From Niveispirillum sp943371025 (lineage in GTDB: Bacteria; Pseudomonadota; Alphaproteobacteria; Azospirillales; Azospirillaceae): a stretch of 64,000 nucleotides of DNA. Below are positions 1 through 8,628 of the stretch, piece by piece (positions within the stretch are counted from its first letter, which is position 1; each line of letters opens with the position of its first letter). The notes under the pieces were generated by a model. The model saw only the letters and a program-made list of their open reading frames with translations. It was not told where the DNA came from and did not search any database. The DNA lies in NCBI GenBank assembly GCA_943371025.1, contig CALRTC020000021.1, positions 1 through 64,000 on the forward strand, written 5' to 3'. The position numbers were made by a program, and so were the translations under genes.

Positions 1-1
1 G

Positions 2-1933
2 GCTAGTGACATCCAGCTGACTTCAGGAATGCGCAATAACCTGTTGCTGCTCCAGAAGACCAACAAGGGCATTGAGACCATTCAGCAGAAGCTGTCGACC
101 GGTAACAAGATCAACAGCGCTCTGGACGGCCCGACAAACTTCTTCGCCGCCAAGGGGCTCAGCACCCGGGCGAACGACCTGTCCAAGCTCAAGGAGAGCA
201 TGGGCCAGTCTATCAGCACCATCCAGGCAGGCGACAAGGGTATCACTGCCATCGAGGATCTGGTGGAGCAGGCCAAGGGTCTGACCACGTCGGCCTATAG
301 CAACCTGGGTACCGACGCGGCCTCCATCGCCACCCGCAAGGGGCTGGCCGATCAGTTCAACCGCATCAAGGACCAGATCGACAAGATCGCCAAGGACAGC
401 GGCTACGGTGGTAAGAACCTGCTGGTCGGCGACGGCCTGACGCTGGACAGCACCTCGGAAAGCCGTTCGGGCGTCAACAGCATCGTCGGCCTGTCCAACA
501 GCCGCGTCACCAACGTTGTCAGCACCGACACCTACTCGGTCAAGGTTTCCGGCAGCGGCGCCATCAGCGCCGACCTGGAAGATATTGCCGGGGCTGAAGA
601 CAAGCGCGGTCTGACCTCTCTGAAGGTTTCCGGCTCGATCTCTGCCACCGCCGGCAACTTCGCCGATCTCAGCATCGAAATGCGCGGCAATGTCGGCCGT
701 GAGCGTACCCTGGTCGTCTCCGAAAACGGTGAAAGCCGCACGATCAAGTTCTTCGACAACACCCAGACCGCCACGGCCAGCACCGTGACGACCGGATCCA
801 GTGCTGCCAGCACGGGCCAGGTGTCGAAGATCCAGATCAGCGGTGCCGTGGAAGTGGGTGACACCTTCACCGCGACGGTGAACGGCAAGTCCTTCACCTA
901 CACGCTGAACCAGGACGATCTGGACGCCTATGACGATGGCAGCGGCACTGTCGGTACCGGTGATGATCCGGCCAAGCGCCGCAACGTCGTGGCCGAGGGG
1001 CTGTACAATGCGGTGAAGGCCGATACGGTCAACTTTACCGACGGCGGTACCACGCTGGGCACGGCGGACAACACCGGAACGCGCTTCAACATCGCCCACA
1101 CGGCCAACAGCGACAGCTTCGAGATCGGTTCGGATGTGACGACCGGCACCGGCGTCAGCTTCACGGTCGGCGCATCGACGACCAACGCGCTGTCCAAGGA
1201 TGTCTCGATCTCCTTCTCGTCCGGTACGACGATCAAGTTCACGGTCGATCGCACCGCCCTGGAATCCCTGGGCACGGCGGCCAACGGCACGTCGACCATC
1301 GAGAAGAATGTCGACCTGACGGTCTCGGCGACCAACCTGAACGGCGTGACGGTCGAACGTTCCGGCATGAATGCCCGCGGTCAGGGCAAGCTGGCCGATG
1401 GCGAGAATTCGCTGACCTTCGACAGCGGTACGGTTCGGTTCGAGGTGGATAGCAAGACCCTGCGTCAGGCTGCGTCGGCCCAGTCCAACGCCAACCTGAT
1501 CACGACGCAGCGTTCCGATGCCAACACCGAGAACGATCTGGCGGTGCAGTTCAACGAGGACAATTCCTCCACGATCAGCGTTGCCTCGCAGAACGTGCAG
1601 ACGGATGGTCAGGGTCTGCGCCTTGACTACGCCCAGAACAACTTCCTGGACCGCGCCGACATCGACAAGGCGGTGGAATCGCTGAACTTCGCCACGGCGA
1701 AGCTGCGCTCGACCTCCCAGACGCTGTCGACGAACCTGAACGTCATCCAGACCCGCGAGACCTTCACGTCGGAGTTCTCCAACGTCCTGACCGACGGTTC
1801 GAACAAGCTGATCCAGGCAGACCAGAACGAGGAAGGTGCAAACCTGCTGCTGTTGCAGACGCGTCAGCAGCTGGGCACGATCTCCCTCTCCCTGGCCAAC
1901 CAGTCCCAGCAGGCCATCCTGCGTCTGTTCTAA
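2..1933 (+). CDS. Flagellin, 5' end cut by the window edge
   Basis: Structural subunit of the flagellar filament. The reading frame is open to the left edge; bases 2-28 read ASDIQLTSG, the usual flagellin N-terminus just after the initiator Met, so the true start lies at or just beyond base 1. The conserved D0/D1 helices (MRNNLLLLQKTNKGIE, then the region of the first 140 residues) and the C-terminal helix (LSLANQSQQAILRLF) bracket a long Thr/Ser/Asp-rich central domain of roughly 330 residues. At about 640 residues it is much larger than minimal flagellins of about 280, so it must carry an extra surface domain. It is followed by a good terminator and so appears to be the last gene of its transcript. 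No chaperone or export gene is visible beside it. Confidence 0.95.
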   Translation, partial: ASDIQLTSGMRNNLLLLQKTNKGIETIQQKLSTGNKINSALDGPTNFFAAKGLSTRANDLSKLKESMGQSISTIQAGDKGITAIEDLVEQAKGLTTSAYSNLGTDAASIATRKGLADQFNRIKDQIDKIAKDSGYGGKNLLVGDGLTLDSTSESRSGVNSIVGLSNSRVTNVVSTDTYSVKVSGSGAISADLEDIAGAEDKRGLTSLKVSGSISATAGNFADLSIEMRGNVGRERTLVVSENGESRTIKFFDNTQTATASTVTTGSSAASTGQVSKIQISGAVEVGDTFTATVNGKSFTYTLNQDDLDAYDDGSGTVGTGDDPAKRRNVVAEGLYNAVKADTVNFTDGGTTLGTADNTGTRFNIAHTANSDSFEIGSDVTTGTGVSFTVGASTTNALSKDVSISFSSGTTIKFTVDRTALESLGTAANGTSTIEKNVDLTVSATNLNGVTVERSGMNARGQGKLADGENSLTFDSGTVRFEVDSKTLRQAASAQSNANLITTQRSDANTENDLAVQFNEDNSSTISVASQNVQTDGQGLRLDYAQNNFLDRADIDKAVESLNFATAKLRSTSQTLSTNLNVIQTRETFTSEFSNVLTDGSNKLIQADQNEEGANLLLLQTRQQLGTISLSLANQSQQAILRLF

Positions 1934-1960
1934 GACGCGCAAAGGATGCAGTGAGGAAAG

Positions 1961-1993
1961 GCGGCGACCGCAAGGTCGCCGCTTTTTCTTTTT
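1961..1993 (+). terminator. Rho-independent terminator of flagellin
   Basis: A perfect 9-bp stem, GCGGCGACC / GGTCGCCGC, with a GCAA loop, is followed by TTTTTCTTTTT. It begins 28 nt after the flagellin stop codon. Confidence 0.9.
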
Positions 1994-2213
1994 GAAATGC
2001 AAATCAATATGCAAATAACAAATCAATACCGTTAAAAATGAATCTAAATGCCGGACGGGCGCCCAGGCTGCGGATGGCCGCGGCGGGCGCGTCTGCGGGG
2101 ACGATCCCGGAATCTGGACGGTAGGCTCACCGGACCAGGCCCGTGGCGATAAACACAGGCCCGCGGACGAAAGCCCGTTGCCGTGTCCCATCTATTCGGA
2201 TACAGCGGAAGAC

Positions 2214-2465
2214 ATGCGTACGATCGTAAAAATCGTCATCTGGTCCCTGCTGGTCGGTCTGGTTCTGACCTGGCTGGGATGGACGCCCGGGGACCTGATC
2301 CGCCATGGGCTGGACATTCTGCGCATGTTGCCGGAATGGCTGCGCGGCTTGCTGGACTGGGCGTGGCCCTATATCCGGCAGGGGGCGGTGATTGTCGTCC
2401 CCGTGGCTATCATCGTGATCGTCAGTGGCCGCTGGCGGCGGCGGCGCGGCGAGGGCCCGCGCTGA
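2214..2465 (+). CDS. Small membrane protein, DUF6460-like
   Basis: About 83 residues with two hydrophobic segments: residues 4-22 (IVIWSLLVGLVLTWLG) and about 55-70 (AVIVVPVAIIVIV), then a very basic tail (RWRRRR). This predicts a small inner-membrane protein with a cytoplasmic Arg-rich C-terminus. An upstream ATG at 2178 is in frame, but the ATG at 2214 is preceded by GCGGAAGA and leads directly into the first membrane helix, so I start it there. The two helices around an amphipathic linker (LLDWAWPYIRQG) resemble DUF6460 proteins of Azospirillaceae from memory. Function is unknown. It stands alone between the flagellin terminator and an oppositely oriented gene. Confidence 0.7.
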   Translation: MRTIVKIVIWSLLVGLVLTWLGWTPGDLIRHGLDILRMLPEWLRGLLDWAWPYIRQGAVIVVPVAIIVIVSGRWRRRRGEGPR

Positions 2466-2492
2466 ACGCGGGCGGACGCGTCCGGGTTCGGA

Positions 2493-2864
2493 TCAGTGCG
2501 GGATTTCCCGCCGTTCGGCCGCCGCAACATGGACAAGGCGGGCTGCCTTGTTGAAGTTCATCGTGATCATCAGGGTAATGCGACCGCGTATGATGTGAAC
2601 CGACTTGTCGGCGTCCACCGGCAGGGGAATCTTGCGGGCCATGCAATGGGCAAGCAGAGCGGCCTGCAGTTCCTGCTCCGGAATCGGCATGACCAGATGG
2701 CCGTGATCAAAGACCAGTTCACACCGGATCTGTTCGTCACCTTCGCCGAGATTCAGCCCGGTAATCTGTCCCTCAGGCAGCACTTCACGCAGACGACGCT
2801 TGCGATCCAGGATGGAGGCCAGGACCTCCCGGTCGGTGAACAGGATGCAGCGCAGTTCCTTCAT
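2493..2864 (-). CDS. Conserved protein of unknown function, copy A of a two-member family
   Basis: 123 residues, soluble, no signal peptide. I do not recognise a named domain. It shares a clear signature with the protein at 21630-21968: R-x-ILF near the N-terminus, then EL-x-A-x-L-x3-C-x3-KIPLP-x2-ADKS followed by a hydrophobic strand containing LM. The two are therefore paralogues. Copy A is a little longer at the C-terminus (MNFNKAARLVHVAAAERREIPH region). It is alone on its strand between the small membrane gene and hisI and may have its own promoter upstream of 2864. Function unknown; the short size and mixed alpha/beta pattern would fit a small regulatory protein, but that is a guess. 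Confidence 0.75.
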   Translation of the reverse strand: MKELRCILFTDREVLASILDRKRRLREVLPEGQITGLNLGEGDEQIRCELVFDHGHLVMPIPEQELQAALLAHCMARKIPLPVDADKSVHIIRGRITLMITMNFNKAARLVHVAAAERREIPH

Positions 2865-2972
2865 GGATCAACGTCCGGTAGTGTATGACAATCTGCACAC
2901 CATATACGAGAGGGGCGCGCTTGCCCATAGTTGATCTTATGAACTTCCGGATGTGGTGTCCCGATAGACCGG

Positions 2973-3413
2973 TCAGAAACCCGGGGTGCCACTGCTGCCA
3001 TAAAGCGCGTCGGGGGCCATCAGGACCGGGTCCGTCACCGTCAGGCCGTCAGCATCCGCGCGGCGGTAAAAGCAGGAGCGGCGGCCCGTATGGCAGGCGA
3101 CACCCAACTGGTCGACCCGCAGCAGGATGGTGTCGCCATCGCAATCCAGACGCAGCTCGATCAGGTTCTGAACCTGACCGGACGTGTCGCCCTTGCGCCA
3201 GAAGGCGTTGCGGGACCGCGACCAGTAGCAGGCCCGCCCGCCGCGCAGTGTTTCCCGGATGCTGTCCCGGTTCATCCAGGCCATCATCAGCACCTCACCG
3301 CTGTCATGCTGCTGGGCAATGGCGGGAACCAGACCGTCAGCGGTGAATTTCACCTGATCCAGCACAGCATCGATGGCGGCGTCGGGCAGGGGGAAGGTCG
3401 TCTGCTTGGTCAT
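2973..3413 (-). CDS. hisI: Phosphoribosyl-AMP cyclohydrolase
   Basis: Third step of histidine biosynthesis: hydrolytic opening of the adenine ring of PR-AMP to give ProFAR precursor, in the cytosol. The 146-residue length matches stand-alone HisI. Diagnostic pieces are FWRKGDTSG (71-79), the metal-binding CDGD (91-94), GVACHTG (105-110) and RRSCFY, giving the three zinc cysteines C91, C107 and C114 expected for the family. It overlaps the end of metC by 4 nt (start codon inside the metC stop region), so translation is probably coupled. The other his genes are not nearby and must be elsewhere. Confidence 0.97.
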   Translation of the reverse strand: MTKQTTFPLPDAAIDAVLDQVKFTADGLVPAIAQQHDSGEVLMMAWMNRDSIRETLRGGRACYWSRSRNAFWRKGDTSGQVQNLIELRLDCDGDTILLRVDQLGVACHTGRRSCFYRRADADGLTVTDPVLMAPDALYGSSGTPGF

Positions 3414-4621
3414 GATGCGGCTAGGGCCTTGTGCAGGCGGGCAAAGCCCGCGTCCAGATCGCGGATCAGATCCTCGGCATCCTCCAGCCCGGCATGCAGG
3501 CGGATCAGCTCGCCCCCGGCCCAGGGAACAGCGGTGCGGATGCTGGCGGGGTTGGACGGCAGGATCAGGCTTTCAAAGCCGCCCCAGCTGTAGCCCATGC
3601 CGAAATGGCGCATACCATCGACCATGGCGGCCAGGGCGGGGCGCGGTGTGCGGGCGATTTCAAAGGCGAACAGGCCGCAGGCGCCGCTGAAATCGCGCGC
3701 CCAGAATTCATGGCCGGGACAGGTGGCAAGGCCGGGATGGCGCACCCTTGTCACCTCCGGGCGGGTCGCCAGCCATTGGGCCAGGCGCAGCCCCGTTTCA
3801 TGGTGCCGGCGCATACGCACGGGCAGGGACCGCAGACCGCGCAGGCCCATGAAAAGATCGTCGGGGGCGGCACAGGCGCCCAGTTCCACCGACGCTTTCT
3901 TCAAGGTCAGCCAATGATCTTCCCGAGCGCAGACGGTGACGCCCAGGCTGGCATCGGAATGGCCGGCAATGTACTTCGTGGCCGACTGGATGGAGATATG
4001 GACACCATGATGCAGCGGCTTGAACAGCAGGCCGGCCGCCCAGGTATTGTCGATCATCACCAGGATGTCGCTGTTCGCTTCCGCAACGGCCTTGGTGATG
4101 CCGGGTACATCCTGCACCTCGAACGTCAGGGAGCCGGGGCTTTCCAGGAATACCACACGCGTCGTCGGCCGCAGCAGTGCTGTGATGCCCGGCCCGATGG
4201 CGGGATCGAAATACTCGACTGTCACGCCGGCACGCGACAGCACCCCATTGGCGAAGGTCCGCGTGGGCAGATAGGCACTGTCCGCGATCAGGACATGATC
4301 ACCCTGCCGGGTGAAGGCCAGCAGGGCCGTGGTGATCGCCTGTACGCCTGACCCGTAGGAGACGGCGCCATAGCCCTGTTCCAGTTCCGTCACCGCTTCT
4401 TCAAACGCGTGGCTGGACGGGTTGCCGGTCCGGCCATAGCGGATGGCGCGGTGGGAGGGATCATGGGCGTCCAATGCTGCCAGGGACGGGAACAGCACCG
4501 TGGAGGCGCGGAAAGGCGGGATATTGACGGCGCCGCCGAACTTCTCCGGGTCGCGGCCGGCATGGATCAGCCGTGTGGCTTCGGCATCGTTCTGGTCGTT
4601 GGGGGTGGGGGGCAGGGTCAT
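3410..4621 (-). CDS. metC: Cystathionine beta-lyase (Cys/Met metabolism PLP enzyme)
   Basis: 403-residue PLP-dependent lyase that cleaves cystathionine to homocysteine, pyruvate and ammonia in methionine synthesis. The PLP lysine is K216 in SATKYIAGHSD; other family marks are RYGRTGNPS (61-69), YGSGVQA (89-95) and DNTWAAG (191-197). The WGGFESL motif near the C-terminus is typical of bacterial MetC rather than of cystathionine gamma-synthases. It lies in a minus-strand run GNAT-metC-hisI with 4-nt overlaps at both ends, so the three are almost certainly co-transcribed. Cystathionine gamma-lyase activity cannot be fully excluded from sequence. Confidence 0.93.
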   Translation of the reverse strand: MTLPPTPNDQNDAEATRLIHAGRDPEKFGGAVNIPPFRASTVLFPSLAALDAHDPSHRAIRYGRTGNPSSHAFEEAVTELEQGYGAVSYGSGVQAITTALLAFTRQGDHVLIADSAYLPTRTFANGVLSRAGVTVEYFDPAIGPGITALLRPTTRVVFLESPGSLTFEVQDVPGITKAVAEANSDILVMIDNTWAAGLLFKPLHHGVHISIQSATKYIAGHSDASLGVTVCAREDHWLTLKKASVELGACAAPDDLFMGLRGLRSLPVRMRRHHETGLRLAQWLATRPEVTRVRHPGLATCPGHEFWARDFSGACGLFAFEIARTPRPALAAMVDGMRHFGMGYSWGGFESLILPSNPASIRTAVPWAGGELIRLHAGLEDAEDLIRDLDAGFARLHKALAAS

Positions 4622-5229
4622 TGTATCGGGGCCTCGGCAGGCAACGGAATATGGGTGCCGGCATCGCGGCGGATCAGGCCGGTCAGACGCGGATCAGGAT
4701 CGAACCGCACCTCCTGGCCGACAGGCCGGAACCCGGCCCGCTGATAGGTCATCAGGGCGCGGGGATGGTCCAGGTCGCAGGTATTGACCGTCACCTTTTC
4801 CACCCCCGCCCCGTTCCAGGCCGCTTCGATGGCCCAGTCCAGCAGCCAGGGGCCGATACCCTTACCGATGAATTCCGGAACCAGGCCCAGATATTGGATT
4901 TCGCAGCGACCCTGGGTGCGCCGGTCCAGTTCGACATAGCCCGCCGGCACGCCGGCGATATAGGGGATGTAAATCTCCACCCGCTCATCATCCAGGATGG
5001 CGCGCAGTTCATCGGCCGGCATGGCGCGACGGAACCACCACAGCCATTCCTCCCCTACCGTATCGTAGAGATAGCGGTAGAAGGAGTTGGTGCAGTTTTC
5101 CGCCCGCAGCAGCGACAGCCTTTCATGCGGATGCGGCCGCTGCCGCCGCAGGGGCTTGGCCGTCATCTCCAGATAGGTGACGGTGACCTTGATATGGCCG
5201 GGCGGCGGAAGGGGGCTGGCGTCGGTCAT
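4618..5229 (-). CDS. GNAT family N-acetyltransferase
   Basis: About 203 residues. A GNAT fold is indicated by the acetyl-CoA loop region LGLVPEFIGKGIGPWLLD (Q/RxxGxG/A equivalent, IGKGIG), the preceding strand AGYVELDRR and the later YQRAGF motif typical of the last GNAT helix. A longer frame starts at 5253, but the ATG at 5229 has GGGAGAG 6 nt upstream and I use it. Substrate unknown. It overlaps metC by 4 nt, so it heads the GNAT-metC-hisI unit. The conserved first 80 residues outside the GNAT core are also seen in alphaproteobacterial relatives next to metC (recollection, not checked). Confidence 0.9.
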   Translation of the reverse strand: MTDASPLPPPGHIKVTVTYLEMTAKPLRRQRPHPHERLSLLRAENCTNSFYRYLYDTVGEEWLWWFRRAMPADELRAILDDERVEIYIPYIAGVPAGYVELDRRTQGRCEIQYLGLVPEFIGKGIGPWLLDWAIEAAWNGAGVEKVTVNTCDLDHPRALMTYQRAGFRPVGQEVRFDPDPRLTGLIRRDAGTHIPLPAEAPIQ

Positions 5230-5394
5230 CTGGCTCTCCCCCGGCTCCCGCACCTTCCATGCTTATGGAATTGCCAGGAACCGGGCTGATCTTGAAAGCT
5301 TAGAATAACCGTATACTTTTCGGGCACTACCCCCTGATGCGGGAACCGGCCCTTGCGCAGCAAGGACTTGACAGCCGTGATGATGGGCCGGACC

Positions 5395-6249
5395 TCAGAT
5401 GGCGGCGCCCGTTTCCACCGGCAGGTCGTGGCGCCCGCCCCATTCGCTCCAGGATCCGTCATAGAGCGCCACATTCTCCACCCCCAGCCGGTGCAGGCCT
5501 AGGGCCAGCACGGCGGCGGTGACACCGCTGCCGCAGGAGGTGGTGATGGGCCTGGACAGGTCGATGCCAGCCCCCGTGAAGCGTTCGCCCAGCGCGTCGC
5601 CGGTCAGCATCAGCTTGGTTTCCGGGTCCAGGATGTCGCCGAAGGGCAGGTTGCGGGCACCAGGAATATGGCCGCCCCGCAGGCCCGGGCGCGGTTCCGG
5701 TACTGTGCCGTCAAAGCGGCCGGCGGCGCGGGCGTCCAGCACCTGTTCCGTGCCGCTTTCCAGATTGGCCCGCATATCCTCTACCGACCGCACCAGTTCG
5801 GGCCGGTAGTGCGCGGTGAAATGGCCGGCAGCGGGCCGGACCACCGGACCTGATTCCACCGGACCGCCAATATGCAGCCAGCCGGGCAGGCCGCCGTCCA
5901 GAACGAAGACATTCTCATGCCCGAAGACGCGGAACATCCACCAGACGCGGGCCGCGCTGGACAGGCCCGTCGTGTCATAGACGACAACGATGCTGTCCGA
6001 CGACACACCCAGCGCTGACACCGCATCGGCAAAGGCTTCGGGTGACGGCAGCATGTGGGGCAGGGGGGTGCCGTGATCGGAAATCCCGTCAATGTCGAAG
6101 AACTGTGCGCCCCGGATACGTTTTTCCACGCATTCCGCCTTGGGGTTGCGCTTGGCTGCCGGCATATGCCAGGAGGCATCCAGGATGCGGAGCCTGGGAT
6201 TGTGCAGTTCCGTTTCCAGCCACAGGGGGGAAACCAACGGGTCCGTCAT
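5395..6249 (-). CDS. sseA: 3-mercaptopyruvate/thiosulfate sulfurtransferase (two rhodanese domains)
   Basis: 284 residues with two rhodanese domains: an inactive N-terminal one (VVVYDTTGLSSAARVWW) and a catalytic C-terminal one. The active-site loop is CGSGVTA with nucleophile C239; the CGSGVTA form marks mercaptopyruvate sulfurtransferases rather than classical rhodanese (CRxGxR/T). It transfers sulfane sulfur from 3-mercaptopyruvate to cyanide or thiols. I start at the ATG at 6249, which has GGAGAAAG 5 nt upstream, rather than at 6276. It sits among sulfur amino-acid genes (metC, cysK), which fits cysteine catabolism. Confidence 0.94.
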   Translation of the reverse strand: MTDPLVSPLWLETELHNPRLRILDASWHMPAAKRNPKAECVEKRIRGAQFFDIDGISDHGTPLPHMLPSPEAFADAVSALGVSSDSIVVVYDTTGLSSAARVWWMFRVFGHENVFVLDGGLPGWLHIGGPVESGPVVRPAAGHFTAHYRPELVRSVEDMRANLESGTEQVLDARAAGRFDGTVPEPRPGLRGGHIPGARNLPFGDILDPETKLMLTGDALGERFTGAGIDLSRPITTSCGSGVTAAVLALGLHRLGVENVALYDGSWSEWGGRHDLPVETGAAI

Positions 6250-6319
6250 CACACTTTCTCCGGTCCTTGCATCCATTGGCGGGCACTATACAGGTCAGGC
6301 CGCGTCTGTTTCTACAAGG

Positions 6320-6718
6320 TCAGCGCGACCGCTTCGGCTGGTTCAGCGCGGCCGCCGCGCGGACCAGATCCTTGAACGCGGCGGCATCCAGGCACTGGCC
6401 TTCGAGAATATCGATGGCGCGGCGGGTATTGCCGTCCAGGCTGGAATTGAACAGCCCGGCCGGATCAGACAGGGATGCCCCTTTGGCAAAGGTCAGCTTC
6501 ACCTTGTCCTTATAGCTTTCGCCGGTGCAGATGATGCCGTTCCGTTCCCAGACCGGCACCCCCCGCCATTTCCAGGTCTCCACCACATCCGGCAGCGCTT
6601 CATGGATAAGGGCGCGGACCTGCGCCAGCATGGCACCGCGCCAATCCCCCAGGGACTGGATAGTTTCCTCGATCAGCGTGGCGGCGGACGTGCCGCCCTC
6701 TGCATCTTCGTTGGCCAT
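6320..6718 (-). CDS. DUF1801 family protein
   Basis: 132 residues matching the YdhG-like DUF1801 fold: LPDVVETWKWRGVPVWERNGIICTGESYKDKVKLTF region with an aromatic/basic pattern, then FNSSLDGNTRRAIDI and a C-terminal helix. The family belongs to the SRPBCC-adjacent iron-chaperone frataxin-like group; its true role is unsettled. It is read in the same direction as sseA (71 nt downstream) and as the alanyl-tRNA editing gene upstream (31 nt), so it may be co-transcribed with either. Confidence 0.88.
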   Translation of the reverse strand: MANEDAEGGTSAATLIEETIQSLGDWRGAMLAQVRALIHEALPDVVETWKWRGVPVWERNGIICTGESYKDKVKLTFAKGASLSDPAGLFNSSLDGNTRRAIDILEGQCLDAAAFKDLVRAAAALNQPKRSR

Positions 6719-6748
6719 GGTCGCCTCCCGCTTATGCCTGCCGCGATA

Positions 6749-7477
6749 TCAGTCCCGCAACACCAGTTGCACGCGGCGGTTCTGCTTGCCCTTGTTTTCG
6801 ATCTTCACGATGGTGATGCCGCCGATCTCGCCCGTGTGCGCCACATGCGTGCCGCCACAGGGTTGAAGATCGATCAGGGCGTCTTCGGTGCCGATCTGCA
6901 GAAGGCGGACGCTGCCACTGCCGGTTGGCGGCTTCACCGACATGGTGCGCACCAGATCGGGCGTGGCTTCCAGTTCGGCATCGGTGATGGTGCGTTCACG
7001 CACGGGATGGTCGCCGGCGATCAGGTCGTTGACCGATTTTTCGATCTGATCCTTGTCCAGGCTGGCCGACGGCACGTCGAAGTCCAGGCGGGACCGATCA
7101 GCGCCCACCTGTCCGCCCGTCACCGCCCCCGGCACGACGGCGCAGAGCAGATGCAGGGCCGTATGCATGCGCATGTGCCGATGTCGGCGGTCCCAATCGA
7201 TCGTTTGCGTCACCCGGGCGCCCACCGGCGGCAGGGCGGCATCGGGGGCGGGGATATGCAGGACCTGATCCCCGCGTTCGACCAAGGGGTCGGCCTTGCG
7301 CGAATCGATGATGATCGCCGAGCCGCCGTCCCAGGTGAGCACGCCGCTGTCGCCCGGCTGGCCGCCACCATTGGGATAGAACAGCGTCCGGTCCAGGCGG
7401 ATGCCCTCCGGCCCTGCCGCCACCACCACCGCCTCGGCTTCCACCTGATACGGATCGTCACGGAACAGCAGGGTCAT
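6749..7477 (-). CDS. Stand-alone alanyl-tRNA editing protein (AlaX type)
   Basis: 242 residues, the size of AlaX-M. It hydrolyses Ser- or Gly-mischarged tRNA-Ala in trans. The editing-site zinc ligands are present: H105 and H109 in HTALHLL, and C207-GGT-H211 in CGGTH. The N-terminal FYPNGGGQPGDSG motif is typical of the AlaRS editing/second additional domain. It is 27 nt downstream of cysK on the same strand and probably forms an operon with it. The cysK-alaX-sseA neighbourhood is common in this bacterial order, to my recollection. Confidence 0.94.
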   Translation of the reverse strand: MTLLFRDDPYQVEAEAVVVAAGPEGIRLDRTLFYPNGGGQPGDSGVLTWDGGSAIIIDSRKADPLVERGDQVLHIPAPDAALPPVGARVTQTIDWDRRHRHMRMHTALHLLCAVVPGAVTGGQVGADRSRLDFDVPSASLDKDQIEKSVNDLIAGDHPVRERTITDAELEATPDLVRTMSVKPPTGSGSVRLLQIGTEDALIDLQPCGGTHVAHTGEIGGITIVKIENKGKQNRRVQLVLRD

Positions 7478-7503
7478 CGTCTCTCCGCCTTGTCGTCGTC
7501 AGT

Positions 7504-8505
7504 TCATTCCAGCCAGTGGGGCACCGGCAATCCTTTTTCGCGCAGGAAGGCGGGATTGAACAGCTTCGATTGATAGCGCGAGCCGCCGTCGCACAGGATG
7601 GTCACGATCGTGTGGCCGGGCCCCAGGTCGCGGGCGACCTTGATCGCGGCGCCGACATTGATGCCGCTGGAGCCGCCCAGCACCAGCCCCTCATTCTTCA
7701 GCAGATCGAAGATGATGGGCAGTGCCTCCTCGTCCGATACCTGCACGGCGTCGTCGATGGGCGCGTCGATCAGGTTGGCGGTGACCCGGCCCTGGCCGAT
7801 TCCCTCCGTGATGGAATTGCCCTCGGCCTTCAACTCACCGGTCTTCTTCCAGTGGTAAAGGGCGGAACCCAGCGGGTCGGCCAGCACGATCCGGACATCC
7901 GGCTTGCGTTCCTTCAGGGCCAGCGCGATGCCGGCCAGCGTTCCGCCCGTGCCGGTGGCGCAGGTAAAGGCATCGATTTTACCATCAAGCTGGCTGTAGA
8001 TTTCGGGGCCCGTGGTACGCCGATGACCTTCGCGGTTCGCCAGATTGTCGAACTGGTTGGCCCAGATGGCGCCGTTCGGTTCCGTGGCGGCCAGTTCCTC
8101 GGCGATGCGGCGGGAGACATGCACGTAATTGCCGGGATCCTTGAAAGGTACCGCCGGCACCAGACGCAGATCGGCCCCGCACAGGCGCAGCATGTCCTTC
8201 TTTTCCTGGCTCTGCGTCTCCGGCATGACGATGACGGTCTTGAAGCCAAGGGCATTGCCGACGAGGGCCAGGCCGATGCCGGTATTGCCGGCGGTCCCTT
8301 CCACGATGGTGCCGCCGGGCCGCAGTTGCCCCCGCTCAATGGCGTCCTGCACAATGGCCAGCGCCGCGCGGTCCTTTACCGATCCGCCGGGATTGAGGAA
8401 TTCCGCCTTGCCATAGATGTCGCAGCCCGTCAGGTCAGACGGCCCCTTCAGGCGGATCAGCGGGGTGCGGCCGATGCTGTCCAGAAATCCGTTGCGTACA
8501 TCCAC
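7504..8505 (-). CDS. cysK: Cysteine synthase A (O-acetylserine sulfhydrylase)
   Basis: 333-residue fold-type II PLP enzyme making cysteine from O-acetylserine and sulfide. The PLP lysine is K44 in NPGGSVKDR; the substrate loop is EGTAGNTGIGL (a T-A variant of the usual TSGNTG); the phosphate-binding loop is GTGGT; and the C-terminal GGSSGINVGAA is in place. Initiation is at GTG (8505), the only usable start after the preceding in-frame stop. No convincing Shine-Dalgarno sequence precedes it; instead the 5' leader carries an inverted repeat (see the separate entry at 8512-8545). Cystathionine beta-synthase is an alternative, but that family usually has extra domains. Confidence 0.93.
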   Translation of the reverse strand: MDVRNGFLDSIGRTPLIRLKGPSDLTGCDIYGKAEFLNPGGSVKDRAALAIVQDAIERGQLRPGGTIVEGTAGNTGIGLALVGNALGFKTVIVMPETQSQEKKDMLRLCGADLRLVPAVPFKDPGNYVHVSRRIAEELAATEPNGAIWANQFDNLANREGHRRTTGPEIYSQLDGKIDAFTCATGTGGTLAGIALALKERKPDVRIVLADPLGSALYHWKKTGELKAEGNSITEGIGQGRVTANLIDAPIDDAVQVSDEEALPIIFDLLKNEGLVLGGSSGINVGAAIKVARDLGPGHTIVTILCDGGSRYQSKLFNPAFLREKGLPVPHWLE

Positions 8506-8511
8506 GGCTAT

Positions 8512-8545
8512 TTGACCCGTTCTTCGTGTGAAACATGCGGGTCAA
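8512..8545 (-). promoter_or_regulatory. Inverted repeat in the cysK leader, overlapping the ribosome-binding region
   Basis: Perfect 8-bp arms TTGACCCG (8512-8519) and CGGGTCAA (8538-8545) are separated by 18 nt and end 7 nt before the cysK GTG. As RNA this would be a hairpin covering the place where a Shine-Dalgarno should be; as DNA it could be an operator. A second inverted repeat, CACTGCA (8586-8592) and TGCAGTG (8610-8616), lies further upstream. Confidence 0.45.
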
Positions 8546-8628
8546 TATGGCGGCGATTTCCTGTGAATGCCAGGGGGCGCCTTCGCACTGCAGATTGTCG
8601 CGCCACGCATTGCAGTGTGTAGAATTTA

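Noticed and set aside
23..2191. Very long minus-strand open frame over flagellin
   Set aside because: It is complementary to the flagellin gene, its composition is not protein-like, and flagellin's own N- and C-terminal signatures show the true frame.
6092..7573. Plus-strand 493-codon frame over sseA, DUF1801 and alaX
   Set aside because: It crosses three genes with clear motifs on the minus strand and has no recognisable domain of its own.
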